DNA of 64,000 bases from Gonatopus flavifemur (lineage: Eukaryota > Arthropoda > Insecta > Hymenoptera > Dryinidae), in NCBI GenBank assembly GCA_018340375.1, contig JAFFJZ010000041.1, positions 1,116,001-1,180,000 of the forward strand. Reading direction: 5' to 3'. Below, in pieces: positions 34,613 through 44,600 of the stretch. The first letter of the stretch is position 1. Every line of letters begins with the position of its first letter. The translations under genes were made by a program, and so were the position numbers. The notes under the pieces were generated by a model. That model had not been told where the DNA came from, made no database searches, and was given only the letters and a program-made list of their open reading frames with translations.

Positions 34613-35002
34613 TAAAAAAATTTTTCTCATATATATCAGAAAAATTTACTATGTTAGATTGTCATGAATGACGTTAACTATCACAATGCAATTCAATACG
34701 TTGACTATTCTGTTCTACGTTGAAACATTGTAATTTGTTCTATGTTTGGAACTTATTCCAATCGATTCTAAATTCACTATGTTCCACAGTGAATTCAACT
34801 GTAAAAACAGTCTGTTCCTCCGAAACTAGAAAATATAGTAAATTTGTGAGGAATCCTCAAATAAATATAACTACAAATTTCTCTCCGTGTATGAATTCGT
34901 GATATGAATTCTTTCCGAAGATTAAGTTATTCCTCAAGAGTTCATTTTGAATTCAAACTATTCATAATGAATTCATGTTTACTGTCATAACGGTAGCTCT
35001 TG

Positions 35003-35232
35003 CACTGTGAAAAAAAGTTATCGAATTCCAAACAAAAATGCTTGGCGATTTACAAGCTTATTTTGGAAAAATAATTTTCAAACTTCCTTTGTGGATTGAC
35101 AAACAAAAGTTTAGGAAGTTTTGAAAATCTCCGTAGAATCATAAAACTTTTTCACGATAATTTCCAAAGAGAGTTTGTGTAAAAAACTGCCACATTTTCT
35201 TTGGCAGTTTTGGAAGTATTTTTTTCACAGTG
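35003..35232. mobile_element. 230-bp MITE, CACTGTGAAAAAAA ends
   Basis: Left end CACTGTGAAAAAAAG, right end TTTTTTTCACAGTG. The interior mirrors AAACTTCC/GGAAGTTT and TTTCCAAAG/CTTTGGCAG words. Flanks are TG and TA. Confidence 0.68.
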
Positions 35233-35359
35233 TACACAATCGTAAGAACTAAACGGCTGAATCGAATTACGATACGCTCATTTCGAATAACAATGCGATT
35301 GATTGTAATAACCAAATGTTCAATCCACCCACATTTTACTATACCACTTTTCTCCGTGC

Positions 35360-36398
35360 ATCATTAAATTGCTGGTGACATAAGGGAAATTTCCAACGAG
35401 TGTACGTGTTAATTACCACCGAACATTTATGTGAAGTTTTCCATAGAAATGTTTTACAGGGTGCTTATGATTTTCTCCGTGCACAAGAAAGATCGCACGG
35501 TATTTAGTAACCAGTAGGGAGGTACCCATAATCAGTTTGTTATCAGATTTTACGAGTCCTTTTCAACAGAGAAAGACGCCACCATCAAAAGCATGGCAAT
35601 TGGCCAAAAGACATAAAAGTTACAGGATGGAAATCAGCCATATGTTATATTTCTGATCATGGAATTTCATGTGCGAAGAGAAAGATTCACTGAATCAACG
35701 AACGGGTTCAATATTATATGCGCAGCAAAACAGAATTGATAGGAAATACAGGTCAAACCGTGCTCGAAGAACCCTAATTAACACCTCTTTATTAGAGCAC
35801 TGAAGATTTGCTGGTCTGAAATTTACATAGGATTTCAATTGATTCGGGTTGAAGCTGACTAATTTGATTCAATTGAGATTTTTATAAACCTCCACTGAGC
35901 GTACATTTCTTTTCGAATTAAATGCGGCGAGAATTAATTGAGAGTAAAGTGACTGTGAGCTACTATAATCGATTCATTCGGTTGAAGTTCATTACTCCAA
36001 TTTGTCTTGAATTAAAACCATACGTAATACCTGCAAGCTTTCCTTGTCATTCTTCTTCTCCGGGTGATATAAATTTTCTTCCTGGCTATTTGCGAGCAAT
36101 TAATTACGTGACACGATGCGATTTGATGATAATTTAGAAGAATCAGATGGCCATAAATATCGGATGTAGGTGATAGAAATAGGATTTTTCACGATGAAAA
36201 TGTATTTAAAGAAGAACATCATCGTTCGAAGAAATTCTACAAGATCCTGAATTGAATACGGAAAGATTACTCATAGAACTTCTCATTTCTGAAAGATATC
36301 TCTCATATCTCTTATGTTTCCATGCAGAAATGAAAGTACATCTCATTGAATCGTGGGAATAATTTTCATTCACCCTGGAAATATACATGTTTCACATC
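35360..36398. other. non-coding stretch
   Basis: A lone GATTTTCTCCGTGCAC at about 35470-35484 looks like an orphan right end of a CACGGAG-type element. Otherwise nothing recognised. Confidence 0.4.
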
Positions 36399-36660
36399 CT
36401 GTTAGAAGGATTTTTCAATCTAACACAAAATTCTTTATGACATATCATGTTTTCATATTAAATTTAATATTGATGATGAAATTTCACAATTTCTCGCAAA
36501 AATGTAAGAATTGTTTATCAACTTTTACAAATATTATGCTATTGAAATTAAGGAGAAAGTTCTTAACATTGAGAATTAAATTATCGAATTCAATATTGTA
36601 TTATAAAATTGATGAATAACCTTCATAATATTCTTAAGAAGTTTGAGGACCATTATGAAG
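36399..36660. repeat. decayed relative of the CACTGTTAAAAAAAT element at 54865
   Basis: CTGTTAGAAGGATTTTTCAA and TTCTTTATGACATATCATG, AATATTGATGATGAAATTTC, TTAACATTGAGAAT and CATAATATTCTTAAGAAG follow the same order as the reverse complement of 54865..55177. Terminal motifs are eroded. Confidence 0.55.
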
Positions 36661-37737
36661 TCCTTCAAGAAATGGACAAAATTGTGCTACGTACTTTTTG
36701 ATCAACTAAGCGATAAATGCAAATCCTCAATCCACAATGATGAAGTAAATTACTTGAATTGCTTTGAATATGAAATTGGCACTGCAAATGATTTCTCGAA
36801 ATTATGCAAATGATTATAACCATATTAACCTACAAATGTCAATAATTTTTTCAACTCATTTTCTCATGTTTAGAAATGTATTTTGAGCTGTGGATTTATA
36901 TTTAGAGCCAAATCCTAGCAGTGCTATTTATTATTATATATTTAGGATTTGTAATTATTGCTTAGTTATTCAAAAACTACGTAACAAAACTTTGTCTGTC
37001 TTTCAATGCTCCGTGGCCCTTGAGGGAGATTTTTGTACACATTATTCGGGAATATTTATATCATTTTTTGTGTGATGAAATTCCATAGAATAAAAAAGTG
37101 TCGAAATCGCGGAAAATGTGCACTTGTTATAAAAATACTACCACGTCTATTTAGAGATAAAAAACAAGGATGCGTTCATTGTTCCGACAAAAACTCCTAT
37201 GAAGAACAAAAAATACAACTATATTTAAAAATTTCGATACATTCTCGCGTGAACCGTTCCCTTGATGTCACCATAAAGAGATACTCTGTGATATTTCAGA
37301 CATCGAACCTTTGACTCACGATTTGGTTATGAATAAGTTTGACTAAAAATATAATTCTGATTTGAAATTGTTGACAAGAAGAGTTTAAAGGAAAGGTGAA
37401 TATGCAGAATTATGTAAGTATTGACATCATGTAAAACATTTGCGCAGTTCAATTGATTCCTCTCATCATTTTGTACTCTGATAAATCGATACTATGCCTA
37501 CACGCTGCATGTATAATTTATCAATGTTTACCAAAGCATATTATGCTGCGAGGAATCACTTATTCGGGTGGCAACGTATTTTTTTTATTTGGTTGTATAC
37601 AAATATTCTGCTCAATTCGCAGCATCCCATATGGAAATTTCTATATTCTGCCAATTTTCACGATAAGATTTAGTTTGGGGCAAGGCTGGAAGTAGAGTCG
37701 TATTTGACCGATGTTCGTTGATGATTCAAAACAAATG
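36661..37737. other. AT-rich DNA, no feature recognised
   Basis: Several open frames of 60-93 codons, none with motifs or splice context. Confidence 0.4.
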
Positions 37738-37745
37738 GTTTTTAC

Positions 37746-37950
37746 TAGTGTTTCGGTCTCGTCTCGTCTCGCCGAGATTGATCCGGTCTCGATTTCCGTC
37801 TCGAGGCGAGATTCTCGATCTCGAGTCGAGATTCTCGGTCTCGAGGCGAGATTCTCGGTCTCGAGTCGAGATTCTCGGCCGGGACTGTCGTATCTCGTTT
37901 CGATCTCGGGGTTGATACCGAGACCAGTCTCGGTCTCGTCCAAATCACTA
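37746..37950. mobile_element. 205-bp hAT-type MITE with 20-bp TCTCGAG tandem repeat
   Basis: Begins TAGTGTTTCGGTCTCGTCTC and ends CTCGTCCAAATCACTA, forming short imperfect terminal repeats. GTTTTTAC is present directly on both sides (37738-37745 and 37951-37958), a perfect 8-bp duplication as made by hAT transposases. The interior has four copies of the 20-mer TCTCGAGGCGAGATTCTCGG (with T for G in alternate copies), itself nearly palindromic. Much more GC-rich than its surroundings. Confidence 0.9.
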
Positions 37951-37984
37951 GTTTTTACAATCACTGGGAGTTGGTGAAAGGCTT

Positions 37985-38220
37985 TTATTTCTGCGCTACG
38001 TCTGGGCCATCCTTGTTCCAAGGTCACACCAGGACGGAATCGTTTTCAATTTGAAGTTGCGCTAACCCTGAGTCCATCTTGGATAAAACTTGTACCGAAT
38101 TCAGACTGTTTGTATATCAAGCTTATGCTATGTTTGACCAACCCTTGGCGCAAGGTAAGACCAAGGTCTGTACATTATTGGCGCATCATTTGCTCGCGAC
38201 AAAATCAACGTCATCCACAC
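37985..38220. repeat. CCAAGG/CTTGGCGC-word fragment
   Basis: TCTGGGCCATCCTTGTTCCAAGG, ACCCTTGGCGCAAGG and AAGACCAAGGTC resemble the CCAAGC words of 23066..23726 and 5110-5300. A CACTGAGAGAAAT at 38219 looks like a left end of the 3104 type without a partner. Confidence 0.35.
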
Positions 38221-38658
38221 TGAGAGAAATCGCTTAGTTGCGTGGGCAAGAATACTTTAGTTAATAATTTTTCAGTTGATTTGAATAAATCTTTATTTGA
38301 TATAAATAAAAATTTGTTTGCGGTAGCAAAAACAATTATTTGACGTCTATTCATCTTAAATAAAAAAATTCAGTTAATAGTAGCATAAGTAATTTATTTG
38401 TGACAACATTTCAATTTGCGATCGTTCATAACCAATTTGTGGATATTTTTCTATGTTTTCTGGAATAACAGCCTCATTTAGGCGTCAACTGCGCTCTGCG
38501 TCATTTGTGCTGGTACGACCACGTTTAAATCCAACGATCCACTCCTCTACCATTTGTCTCGATGAAACAGAGTCCGGATAATGTTGATCAAGCCATCGTT
38601 TAGTTTCCATTGTATTGTTTTTCATCAAAGAGCAATGCTTTATCAAAACTCGAAATTA

Positions 38659-39944
38659 TTAGGTGTACAAATAAGTTTCCGCGGTTTGTCAAAAGATGGC
38701 CCCACCAGAAGGTTATGGAGAAATTGTCAGATGTAAAACGTAATATCCCAAGTTTAGTCATCTGGCAACACCATAACCTTAAAGTACTAGTGATTCCGTA
38801 TCAGCATCACGTAATTTTTTTCGTGCAAAAATGTCAAGTTTTATTCCGAATAAGCATCATTTGCGGGAACTTTTGATTTACTTCTTTAATGTGAAAAAAT
38901 CTGCAGCTGAGGCGCATCGATTGCTTCTAGAAGCATATGGTGAAGCTGCTTTAAGTGAGAGAAGTTGTCAGGAATGGTTTCAAAAGTTTAAGAACGGTGA
39001 GTTTGACGTTAAAGACAAAGAACGCAGTGGAAGGCCGAAAGTGTACGAAGACATGGAATTAGAAGTACTATTGGAGGAAGATTCGTCCCAAACGCAAAAA
39101 GAACTTGCACTTACTCTACAAGTGACTCAACAAGCAATTTCACATCGTTTAAAATCGTTAGGAATTATTCAAAAACAAGGAAATTGGGTTCCATATGAAC
39201 TAAAGCCGAGAGACGTTGAACGCCGATTATGCATGAGTGAAATGCTGCTTGCCAGGAATAAAAAAAAGAGTTTTTTGCATCGTATAGTCACTGGTGACGA
39301 AAAATGGATTCACTACGATAATCCAAAGAAGAGAGAGTCATGGGTTAAGCCCGGCGAACCATCAACATCGACAGCCAAGCCGAATATTCATGGAAAAAAA
39401 CTCATGCTGTGTATTTGGTGGGATCAGCTTGGTGTCGTGTATTATGAATTGCTGAAACCAAGCGAAACCATTACTGGAGCTCTCTACCGAACACAATTGA
39501 TGAGATTGAGTCGGGCACTTAAGGAAAAACGCGCCCATTACTACTCCAGACACGACAAAATTATTCTTTTACACGATAATGCTCGTCCACATGTTGCGGC
39601 GCCGGTAAAAACATACTTGGAAACACTCAACTGGGAAGTTTTACCCCACCCGCCGTATTCACCAGACTTAGCCCCTTCTGATTATCACCTGTTCCGGTCG
39701 ATGGCACATGGTCTGTCTGAGCAGCGCTTCACATCATATGAAGACACCAAAAATTGGGTAGATTTGTGGATAGCGTCAAAAGATGAAGAGTTTTTTCGAC
39801 GGGGTATCCGAATGTTGCCAGAAAGATGGGGAAAAGTAGTGGCAAATGATGGAAAATACTTTGAATGAAACGTAATGTACTTTTCCTTTACAATAAATTC
39901 CTAATTTTTTATAAAAAACCGCGGAAACTTATTTGTACACCTAA
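38659..39944 (+). mobile_element. complete mariner element, 1286 bp
   Basis: Terminal inverted repeats TTAGGTGTACAAATAAGTTT followed by CCGCGGTTT at both ends appear identical over about 28 bp, flanked by TA (38657-38658, 39945-39946). One uninterrupted transposase gene runs inside. The length equals that of Drosophila Mos1 as I recall it. The intact ORF and matching ends indicate recent insertion. Confidence 0.97.
38831..39868 (+). CDS. mariner transposase (DD34D), intact, 345 aa
   Basis: Cut-and-paste transposase acting in the nucleus on its own terminal repeats. Residues 1-110 hold the two helix-turn-helix DNA-binding regions (AAEAHRLL, WFQKFK, then LQVTQQAISHRLKSLG) with an ERSGRPK hinge near 64-70. 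Residues 119-124 read WVPYEL, where most relatives have WVPHEL. The catalytic triad is D156 (TGDEKW), D249 (LLHDNARPH) and D284 (PDLAPSDYH), giving the 34-residue D-D spacing of mariner. It ends in DGKYFE. Length 345 matches the mauritiana-type transposases. The ATG at 38831 is the first in frame with MSSFIPN, matching relatives. It lies 172 bp inside the left repeat. Probably capable of activity unless H122Y in the WVPHEL motif weakens it. Confidence 0.97.
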   Translation: MSSFIPNKHHLRELLIYFFNVKKSAAEAHRLLLEAYGEAALSERSCQEWFQKFKNGEFDVKDKERSGRPKVYEDMELEVLLEEDSSQTQKELALTLQVTQQAISHRLKSLGIIQKQGNWVPYELKPRDVERRLCMSEMLLARNKKKSFLHRIVTGDEKWIHYDNPKKRESWVKPGEPSTSTAKPNIHGKKLMLCIWWDQLGVVYYELLKPSETITGALYRTQLMRLSRALKEKRAHYYSRHDKIILLHDNARPHVAAPVKTYLETLNWEVLPHPPYSPDLAPSDYHLFRSMAHGLSEQRFTSYEDTKNWVDLWIASKDEEFFRRGIRMLPERWGKVVANDGKYFE

Positions 39945-40094
39945 TAATTTTTTTCCATTTTTTTCAGTAACAAAAGTTGCTTCACACAAAATGCTCTAAT
40001 TCACGAATCAATTGTCAGATTGCTATCAAAATTACACACGTATCGTTTGAAGATTAATACTAAATAAAAATCATATGGAAAACAGTCTAGTAAC

Positions 40095-40610
40095 GCCATC
40101 CATGGTGTCATCCTACGGACTTTTTGAATGGACTGTTAATCGACATAGGACGTCCGATAGAAGACCGACGGACTTTATAAGGACGTCCATTCGGTAGTCG
40201 AATGGGAAAGGAAAGGACGTCCTGCGGTGGACATTATGGATCTTCTGTGAACCATGACCCAGACATTCTGAACGTCCAAATAACTCATCTACATGGATGC
40301 TGAAATGTATAATTGTTTAATCCCATGTGAAAAAAATTCTAATATTGTAAATTTTATGTATCATTATATGTGAATTATGCATGAATAATCTACAATTATA
40401 TATAAACGTGGGACTTTTCACATGGGATACGTTTAACTCTGATATCAACAAATATTCAGAGATAGAAGAGGCAACGCGGACACCCATTCGTCTCCAGTGT
40501 CAATATTCTAATGGACGTCGATTAATGGACATCCAATGGATGGTAAATGATGTTCATGGACGCCAGGACATGGAATGGAGGCTAATTGCACATCCTATGG
40601 ATGCTACTTG
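40095..40610. repeat. GGACGTCC-word element, split by a hairpin
   Basis: The palindrome GGACGTCC and variants (GGACATCC, GGACGCC, GGACGTCG) recur about ten times on both sides of the nested hairpin at 40322..40426. Ends may lie near CCATCCATGG at 40095 and CTATGGATGC at 40597; no duplication assigned. Confidence 0.5.
40322..40426. mobile_element. 105-bp CCC-ended hairpin, CCCATGTGAAAA ends
   Basis: CCCATGTGAAAAAAATT at the left, ACTTTTCACATGGG at the right, AT on both sides. The interior mirrors TGCATGAATAAT and TTATATGTGAATTATGCAT words. Sits inside the GGACGTCC repeat region. Confidence 0.8.
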
Positions 40611-40693
40611 GTCATGGCCAAAATGATGACGGATCTAAATTCTCTGCAGAATTTATTGGTTTCATTACCTATTTTTGTGCATGGTAATAGAAA

Positions 40694-40920
40694 CAGGGAG
40701 AAAAAATGGTTCGGTACTATAGCGCCTATAAAGAAATTTATTGTTCCTGCAAAAATATTCACTCCAGCAGCTAAGGCGTTAGTTCTGTTAACAAATTTGT
40801 TTATTTCAGCAAAAAAATGTAGTTGTGTCAATAATTTTCCTTGCTCTTCCGGCTAATTTTTTTTATAGGCACTATAGTAACAGACCTGCTTGTTATGCCA
40901 GCAATACTTTTTTCTCCGTG
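40694..40920. mobile_element. 227-bp MITE, CAGGGAGAAAAAATGG...TTTTTTCTCCGTG, copy 1
   Basis: Aligns along its whole length with 58044..58271, sharing AAATATTCACTC, AGCAGCTAAGGCGTTAGTTC (AGCAAAGACG in copy 2) and GCCAGCAATACTTTTTTCTC. AA flanks both ends. Interior is only partly palindromic (TATAGCGCC/GGCACTATA). Confidence 0.88.
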
Positions 40921-41014
40921 AATACAAGAAGACAAAAATAATGCGCTACGGCATAGCTACCCATGTGGAAATGATGACAAACCTGTTACCAGTGCTGGCA
41001 AAAATAAATGACCA

Positions 41015-41284
41015 CACGGAAAAAAACAAATAGTTGCAGCAACTACTTGAATAGTCGATTTTCGACCATTTACTCAAGTAGTTGCTGCAGCTACTGAGTA
41101 GTCAGGACAAGTAACTCAATAGTTGGATTAACTAACGTAAATACCTGAGGTATTTTGAATTAGTTGAGACAGCTAACGTGTTACTTGTCCTGACTACTAA
41201 GTAGCTTCAGCAACTACTTAAGTAGATGGTCGAAAATCGACTGTGCAAGTAGTTGCCGCAACTATTTCTTTTTTTTTATGCAGT
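41015..41284. repeat. AGTAGTTGC-type MITE, copy 2, right end eroded
   Basis: Begins CACGGAAAAAAACAAATAG and follows 2436..2731 throughout (TCGATTTTCGACCA, GTTAGTTGAGACAGCTAACG). The expected TTTTTCTCCGTG end has decayed to a T-run followed by ATGCAG. CA precedes the left end. Confidence 0.82.
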
Positions 41285-41659
41285 CCAGGGCCAGTCAATT
41301 CGACAGTACTAATTCGGAGTTGGAATGATACAACGTTTTACATAAGGCCCAGTATTAGAGATACAATACTGCCGATGCTGGCAATATCTATGGGCATGTA
41401 TTGTTACAACTGCGGTATTTCCAATGGCCTGGTCGTTGTGATTGATCTGGTCCAGGAATGATTCAATTGTCAAATGAGTATCGGTTTAATTAATGCTCCG
41501 GAAAAACCAATAGCTCTGGGAAAAAATAATTCATATTTGAATATTGGCCGTATATGCTTAGATAAAAAAATGGAAATGAAAAAATACACTAATTTTTCCA
41601 TCATTATAAATGTATTAGATACCCCCGTAATTGGAAGAAAAGTGCAACAGAAGGTCCTC

Positions 41660-42395
41660 GTGTGAAGCAGGAAGTTTATCCAGAGTACGCTGCAGTCATT
41701 AAAACACGGCAGAGGCGGTTTGTGCGCTTTAGAGATGGTGATTTTAATGTTGAAAAATCCGAAGATTGGGTATATTGGAAGCATCACTGAACTAAGATCC
41801 GTGTCAAAAGAACTCGCAGGATCGTTGAATGTTGACCAATCAACCATTTCAAAACGTTCAGAGGCTCTTGAATTGATTCAAAATCACATCAACATCGAAG
41901 CGGAATATCCATGGTTCTAAGGTGATGCTTTGTATTTGGTGAGATATGAAAGCTTTTGTATGTTATGAGTTGCTGAAACCTGGTGAGACGATCACTGGTG
42001 ATAGGTATCGGCTACAATTGATGGGTTTAAGCCGAACATTGAAAAAGAAACGGTCAGAATACCAGTAAAGATACGACAAAGGAACTCTCCAACATGACAA
42101 TGCTCGACCGCATGTTGCTATAGTCGTCAAAAAGTATTTAGAAACGCTTCGATGGGATGTTCTACCTCACCTGCCGTATTCTCCTAACACTGCATTTTCT
42201 GATTTCGACTTGTTTCGATGCATGCAAACTGATTTGCCCGGTACACGCTTCACTTCTTCCGAAAATATCAAAATGTGACTCGATTCATGGATCGCTTCGG
42301 AAAATGAGCAGTTCGTACGACATGGAATTCGTAAATTACCAGAAAAATGAGAGAAAATCATGGTTTTCGATAGACGATATTTTGAATCATATTTG
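41660..42395 (+). pseudogene. heavily decayed mariner transposase
   Basis: Plus-strand remnants in three frames follow mariner order: RFRDGDFNVEKSEDW, then KELAGSLNVDQSTISKR, then YELLKPGETITGDRYRLQLM, LQHDNARPHVAIVVKKYLE, LPHLPYSPNTAFSDFDLF, then FTSSENI, SWIASENEQFVRHGIRKLPE. The segment with WVPHEL and TGDEKW has been deleted near 41905. PDLAPSDYH has become PNTAFSDFD. Multiple stops and frameshifts. No terminal repeats recognised. This is an old copy of a lineage close to the intact element. Confidence 0.85.
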
Positions 42396-42599
42396 AAACA
42401 ATTTTCGAAAATTCTGTCATATTCATTGCAGTATCTTGGTTAGAATTTCATATTATCGCACCGAAAAATACTTTCAATTCTTCAATATATCTAACAATTA
42501 ATGCTGCGAATTGCAAAAATATTTCAAATGTTCTATATCCTCATGATACCCCCTCAAATATTTGATTGTTCCCGCAAATTATTTCTCTCGGAGTAACAA

Positions 42600-42775
42600 A
42601 TTTCTCGTCAATTATTGCCTGCCCGGTGCTTCATCAATCATTATTGAAGACTCACTCGAAATGTACGGAAATGATTCCGATCAAGTATGCTTTGAAAACA
42701 AAACAAACACGCGTAGTTGTGTTTTGTTAGGCTGTTAATACTATCTTCGTTGATTCAAATACTGTGTTATGATCG
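42600..42775 (-). repeat. dispersed repeat, copy 2 (inverted)
   Basis: Reverse complement matches 2740..2905, with CAACTACGCG and TTGTTTTCAAAGC conserved and flanking similarity in both directions. Confidence 0.5.
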
Positions 42776-42868
42776 GTATTTACCTGCTCTCTTGGGAAAA
42801 CGGAGAGTAAAGAAGAAAAATTGAAAATTTGCACGAATGTGGAATAGATTCAAGTCTATCGTATTCTA

Positions 42869-44154
42869 ACACATGGGCTGAAAAGTTCCAGGCATAACAA
42901 ATCAAACACGGTTTTTTTTGTTCAAAATTAGCTTCATTCATCAACGTAATCTCCATCAAGAACAACGCAATCATTCCAGCGCCGCTCTAACATCTCAATA
43001 CCACTTTTGTAGAACGATTTATCTTTTGCCTCAAGATAGGCCTCAGTTTCAGCGATAACCTCTTCATTCGAGCGAAATTTCTCACCGGCGAGCATTTTTT
43101 TTAGGTCTGTGAACAGCCAGTAGTCGCTGGGAGCCAAATCTGGCAAATACAGTGGGTGTGGAAGCAATTCGAAGTTCAATTCATGTAGTTTTGCCATTGT
43201 TTTGATTGACTTGTGACATGGTGCGTTGTATTGATGAAATAAAAGTTTTTTCTTTGTCATATGCGGTCGTTTCTTTGCAATTTTGGCCTTCAAACGCTCC
43301 AACAATGCGGTATAATATTCACTGTTGATGGTATTTCCTTTCTCAAGATAGTCGATGAATATTACACCACGCACACCCCAAAATACCGAGGCCATAACCT
43401 TTCCAGCCGATTGTTGTGCTTTCGGGCGCTTTGGACGAGGTTCACCAGTGGCTGTCCACTCAGATGACGATCGTTTTGATTCCGGAGTGAAGTGATGGAT
43501 CCATGTTTCATCCACTGTAGCATATCCACGCAAAAATTTCGGCTTGTTAGGTTTAAACATGGCCAAACACTGTTCAGAAGCATCAATCTGTTCTTGTTTT
43601 TGGTCAACAGTGAGCAAACGCGGCACCCACTTTGAACAGAGCTTTCTCATAGTTAAATGCTCATGCAATATAAAGCCAACACGTTCATTTGATATTTTTA
43701 CGATGTCAGCTAACTCACGCAACTTCACTTTTCGATCATTCAAAACGATTTTGTGGATTTTTTTGATGTTTTCTGGTGTTACTGCCTCATTTGAACGTCC
43801 ACTGCGTTCTGCCTCATCGGTGTCTCTATGACCACGTTTGAAGTCAGCAAACCAACGTTTTATTGTGGTTTCTGATGGAGCGGAGTCTCCAAAACACTTC
43901 TCAAGCCATTGCTTCGCTTGAGCGGTATTTTTTACCATCAAGAAGCAGTAAAACACGAAATTGTTTTTGATCCATTGTTTTAAAAATAACAAAAGTAGCG
44001 CCACTCTTAGTACAATAACTCACAAACTAATGAATGGAATATCATGAAATTTTGACAGATGTCCTTTGAAGGTTAGTACTAACTCAAAAATAGGTGAATG
44101 CAGTAAAATTCGCGTCATCTATGTGTCAGGCTCGGGACTTTTCAGCCCATGTGT
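42869..44154 (-). mobile_element. mariner element, ACACATGGGCTGAAAAGT ends
   Basis: Inverted repeats ACACATGGGCTGAAAAGT at both ends, continued as TCC-AGGC (left) and CCCGAGCC (right), with TA on both sides (42867-42868, 44155-44156). 1286 bp. A third mariner lineage, different in ends and protein from those at 29923 and 38659. Confidence 0.95.
42934..43975 (-). pseudogene. mariner transposase, nearly full length, second Asp lost
   Basis: The likely true start is the ATG at 43975 (MDQKQFRV), but a frameshift near 43940 moves the rest into the neighbouring frame, which is open upstream to 44004. From there the frame is uninterrupted: WFADFKRGHRDTDEAERSG, WVPRLL in the WVPHEL position, ATVDETWIHHF with the first Asp, FHQYNAPCHKS where relatives have HQDNAPCH, and PDLAPSDYW with the third Asp. 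Tyr in place of the second catalytic Asp should abolish activity. It ends VVLDGDYVDE. The SGRSNEAV linker and LPHPLYLPDLAP also deviate from the common YSPDLAP. Spacing fits DD34D. Confidence 0.93.
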
Positions 44155-44333
44155 TATGATTACTAAAATATGTAAAACCAGCAAATTGAATGTTGGCAAA
44201 CCTGTACAACGTTTCAATCGTGATAAATTCTTTGAATGAAAATTTTTACAAAATATAATGACAAAAATAGATTTTTCTCTTATGACGTGAATTATGTTTT
44301 ATTTTTCAAGACTTGAAGCGGCGCGTTGTCATC

Positions 44334-44600
44334 TACTGAGAAAACAGATATCTTGAAAAATACTATAATTTATGGATTTTTGGCGTTGGTCTGACCCGAG
44401 TCAAAATATTTACGTGAATGAACCTCTAAAAGTCCTATAATTTCTAGGACTTTTATAAAGAAGTATGGTACCTTCCTTATAAAAGTCCCAGCCATTATGG
44501 TACTTTTAGAGGTATCTTCACGTAAATATTTTGACTCAGGGTAGACTAACGCCAAAAATCCATAAATTATGGTATTTTTCAAGATACCTTTTTCTCCGTG
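44334..44600. mobile_element. 267-bp palindromic MITE with CTAAAAGTCC arms
   Basis: The right end GGTATTTTTCAAGATACC then TTTTTCTCCGTG pairs with a left end TACTGAGAAAACAGATATCTTG whose terminus has mutated. Arms share GGATTTTTGGCGTT, GTCAAAATATTTACGTGAA and CCTCTAAAAG. Loop near 44465. CACGGAG group. Confidence 0.82.

Larger units (their letters stand above)
32722..34889. mobile_element. 2.17-kb element, CACGGAGAGAAATTTG ends
   Basis: Left end CACGGAGAGAAATTTGTAGT and right end ACTACAAATTTCTCTCCGTG, TA on both sides. Arms also share AAATTTACTAT/ATAGTAAATTT and CGAGGAACAGACTG/CAGTCTGTTCCTCCG. The interior contains the elements at 33455 and 33755. No transposase recognised, so non-autonomous, probably enlarged by nested insertions. 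Confidence 0.85.
32524..35358. mobile_element. possible outermost element of a nested stack
   Basis: CACGGAGAAAAAGAAGTAG at 32524 and ACCACTTTTCTCCGTG ending at 35358 are both flanked by CA, consistent with one insertion. Between them lie GAATTC-word segments (32575-32721 and 34890-35000), which look like the two halves of a CCC-ended element (GCCCAGACAGCAC left end), and the elements at 32722 and 35003. Pairing of the outer ends is an inference. Confidence 0.45.
38405..39958 (-). pseudogene. old mariner transposase, N-terminal relic split by a younger mariner
   Basis: On the minus strand the start ATG lies at 39958 (MEKN), immediately right of the intact mariner; the rest of the N-terminal domain continues left of it from 38655: FRVLIKHC, RWLDQHYPDS, VEEWIVGFKRGRTSTNDAERS, then NEAVIPENI. 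This resembles the first third of the mariner at 42869..44154 (RWFADFKRGHRDTDEAERSG). Internal stops and frameshifts are present and the catalytic part is missing. The younger element inserted at about codon 5. Confidence 0.75.

Noticed and set aside
37790..37890. CRISPR-like direct repeats
   Set aside because: The 20-bp units are contiguous with no spacers and lie inside a hAT MITE in eukaryotic DNA.
38219..38405. Complete MITE starting CACTGAGAGAAAT
   Set aside because: No partner end found before the mariner relic; kept only as a possible orphan end.
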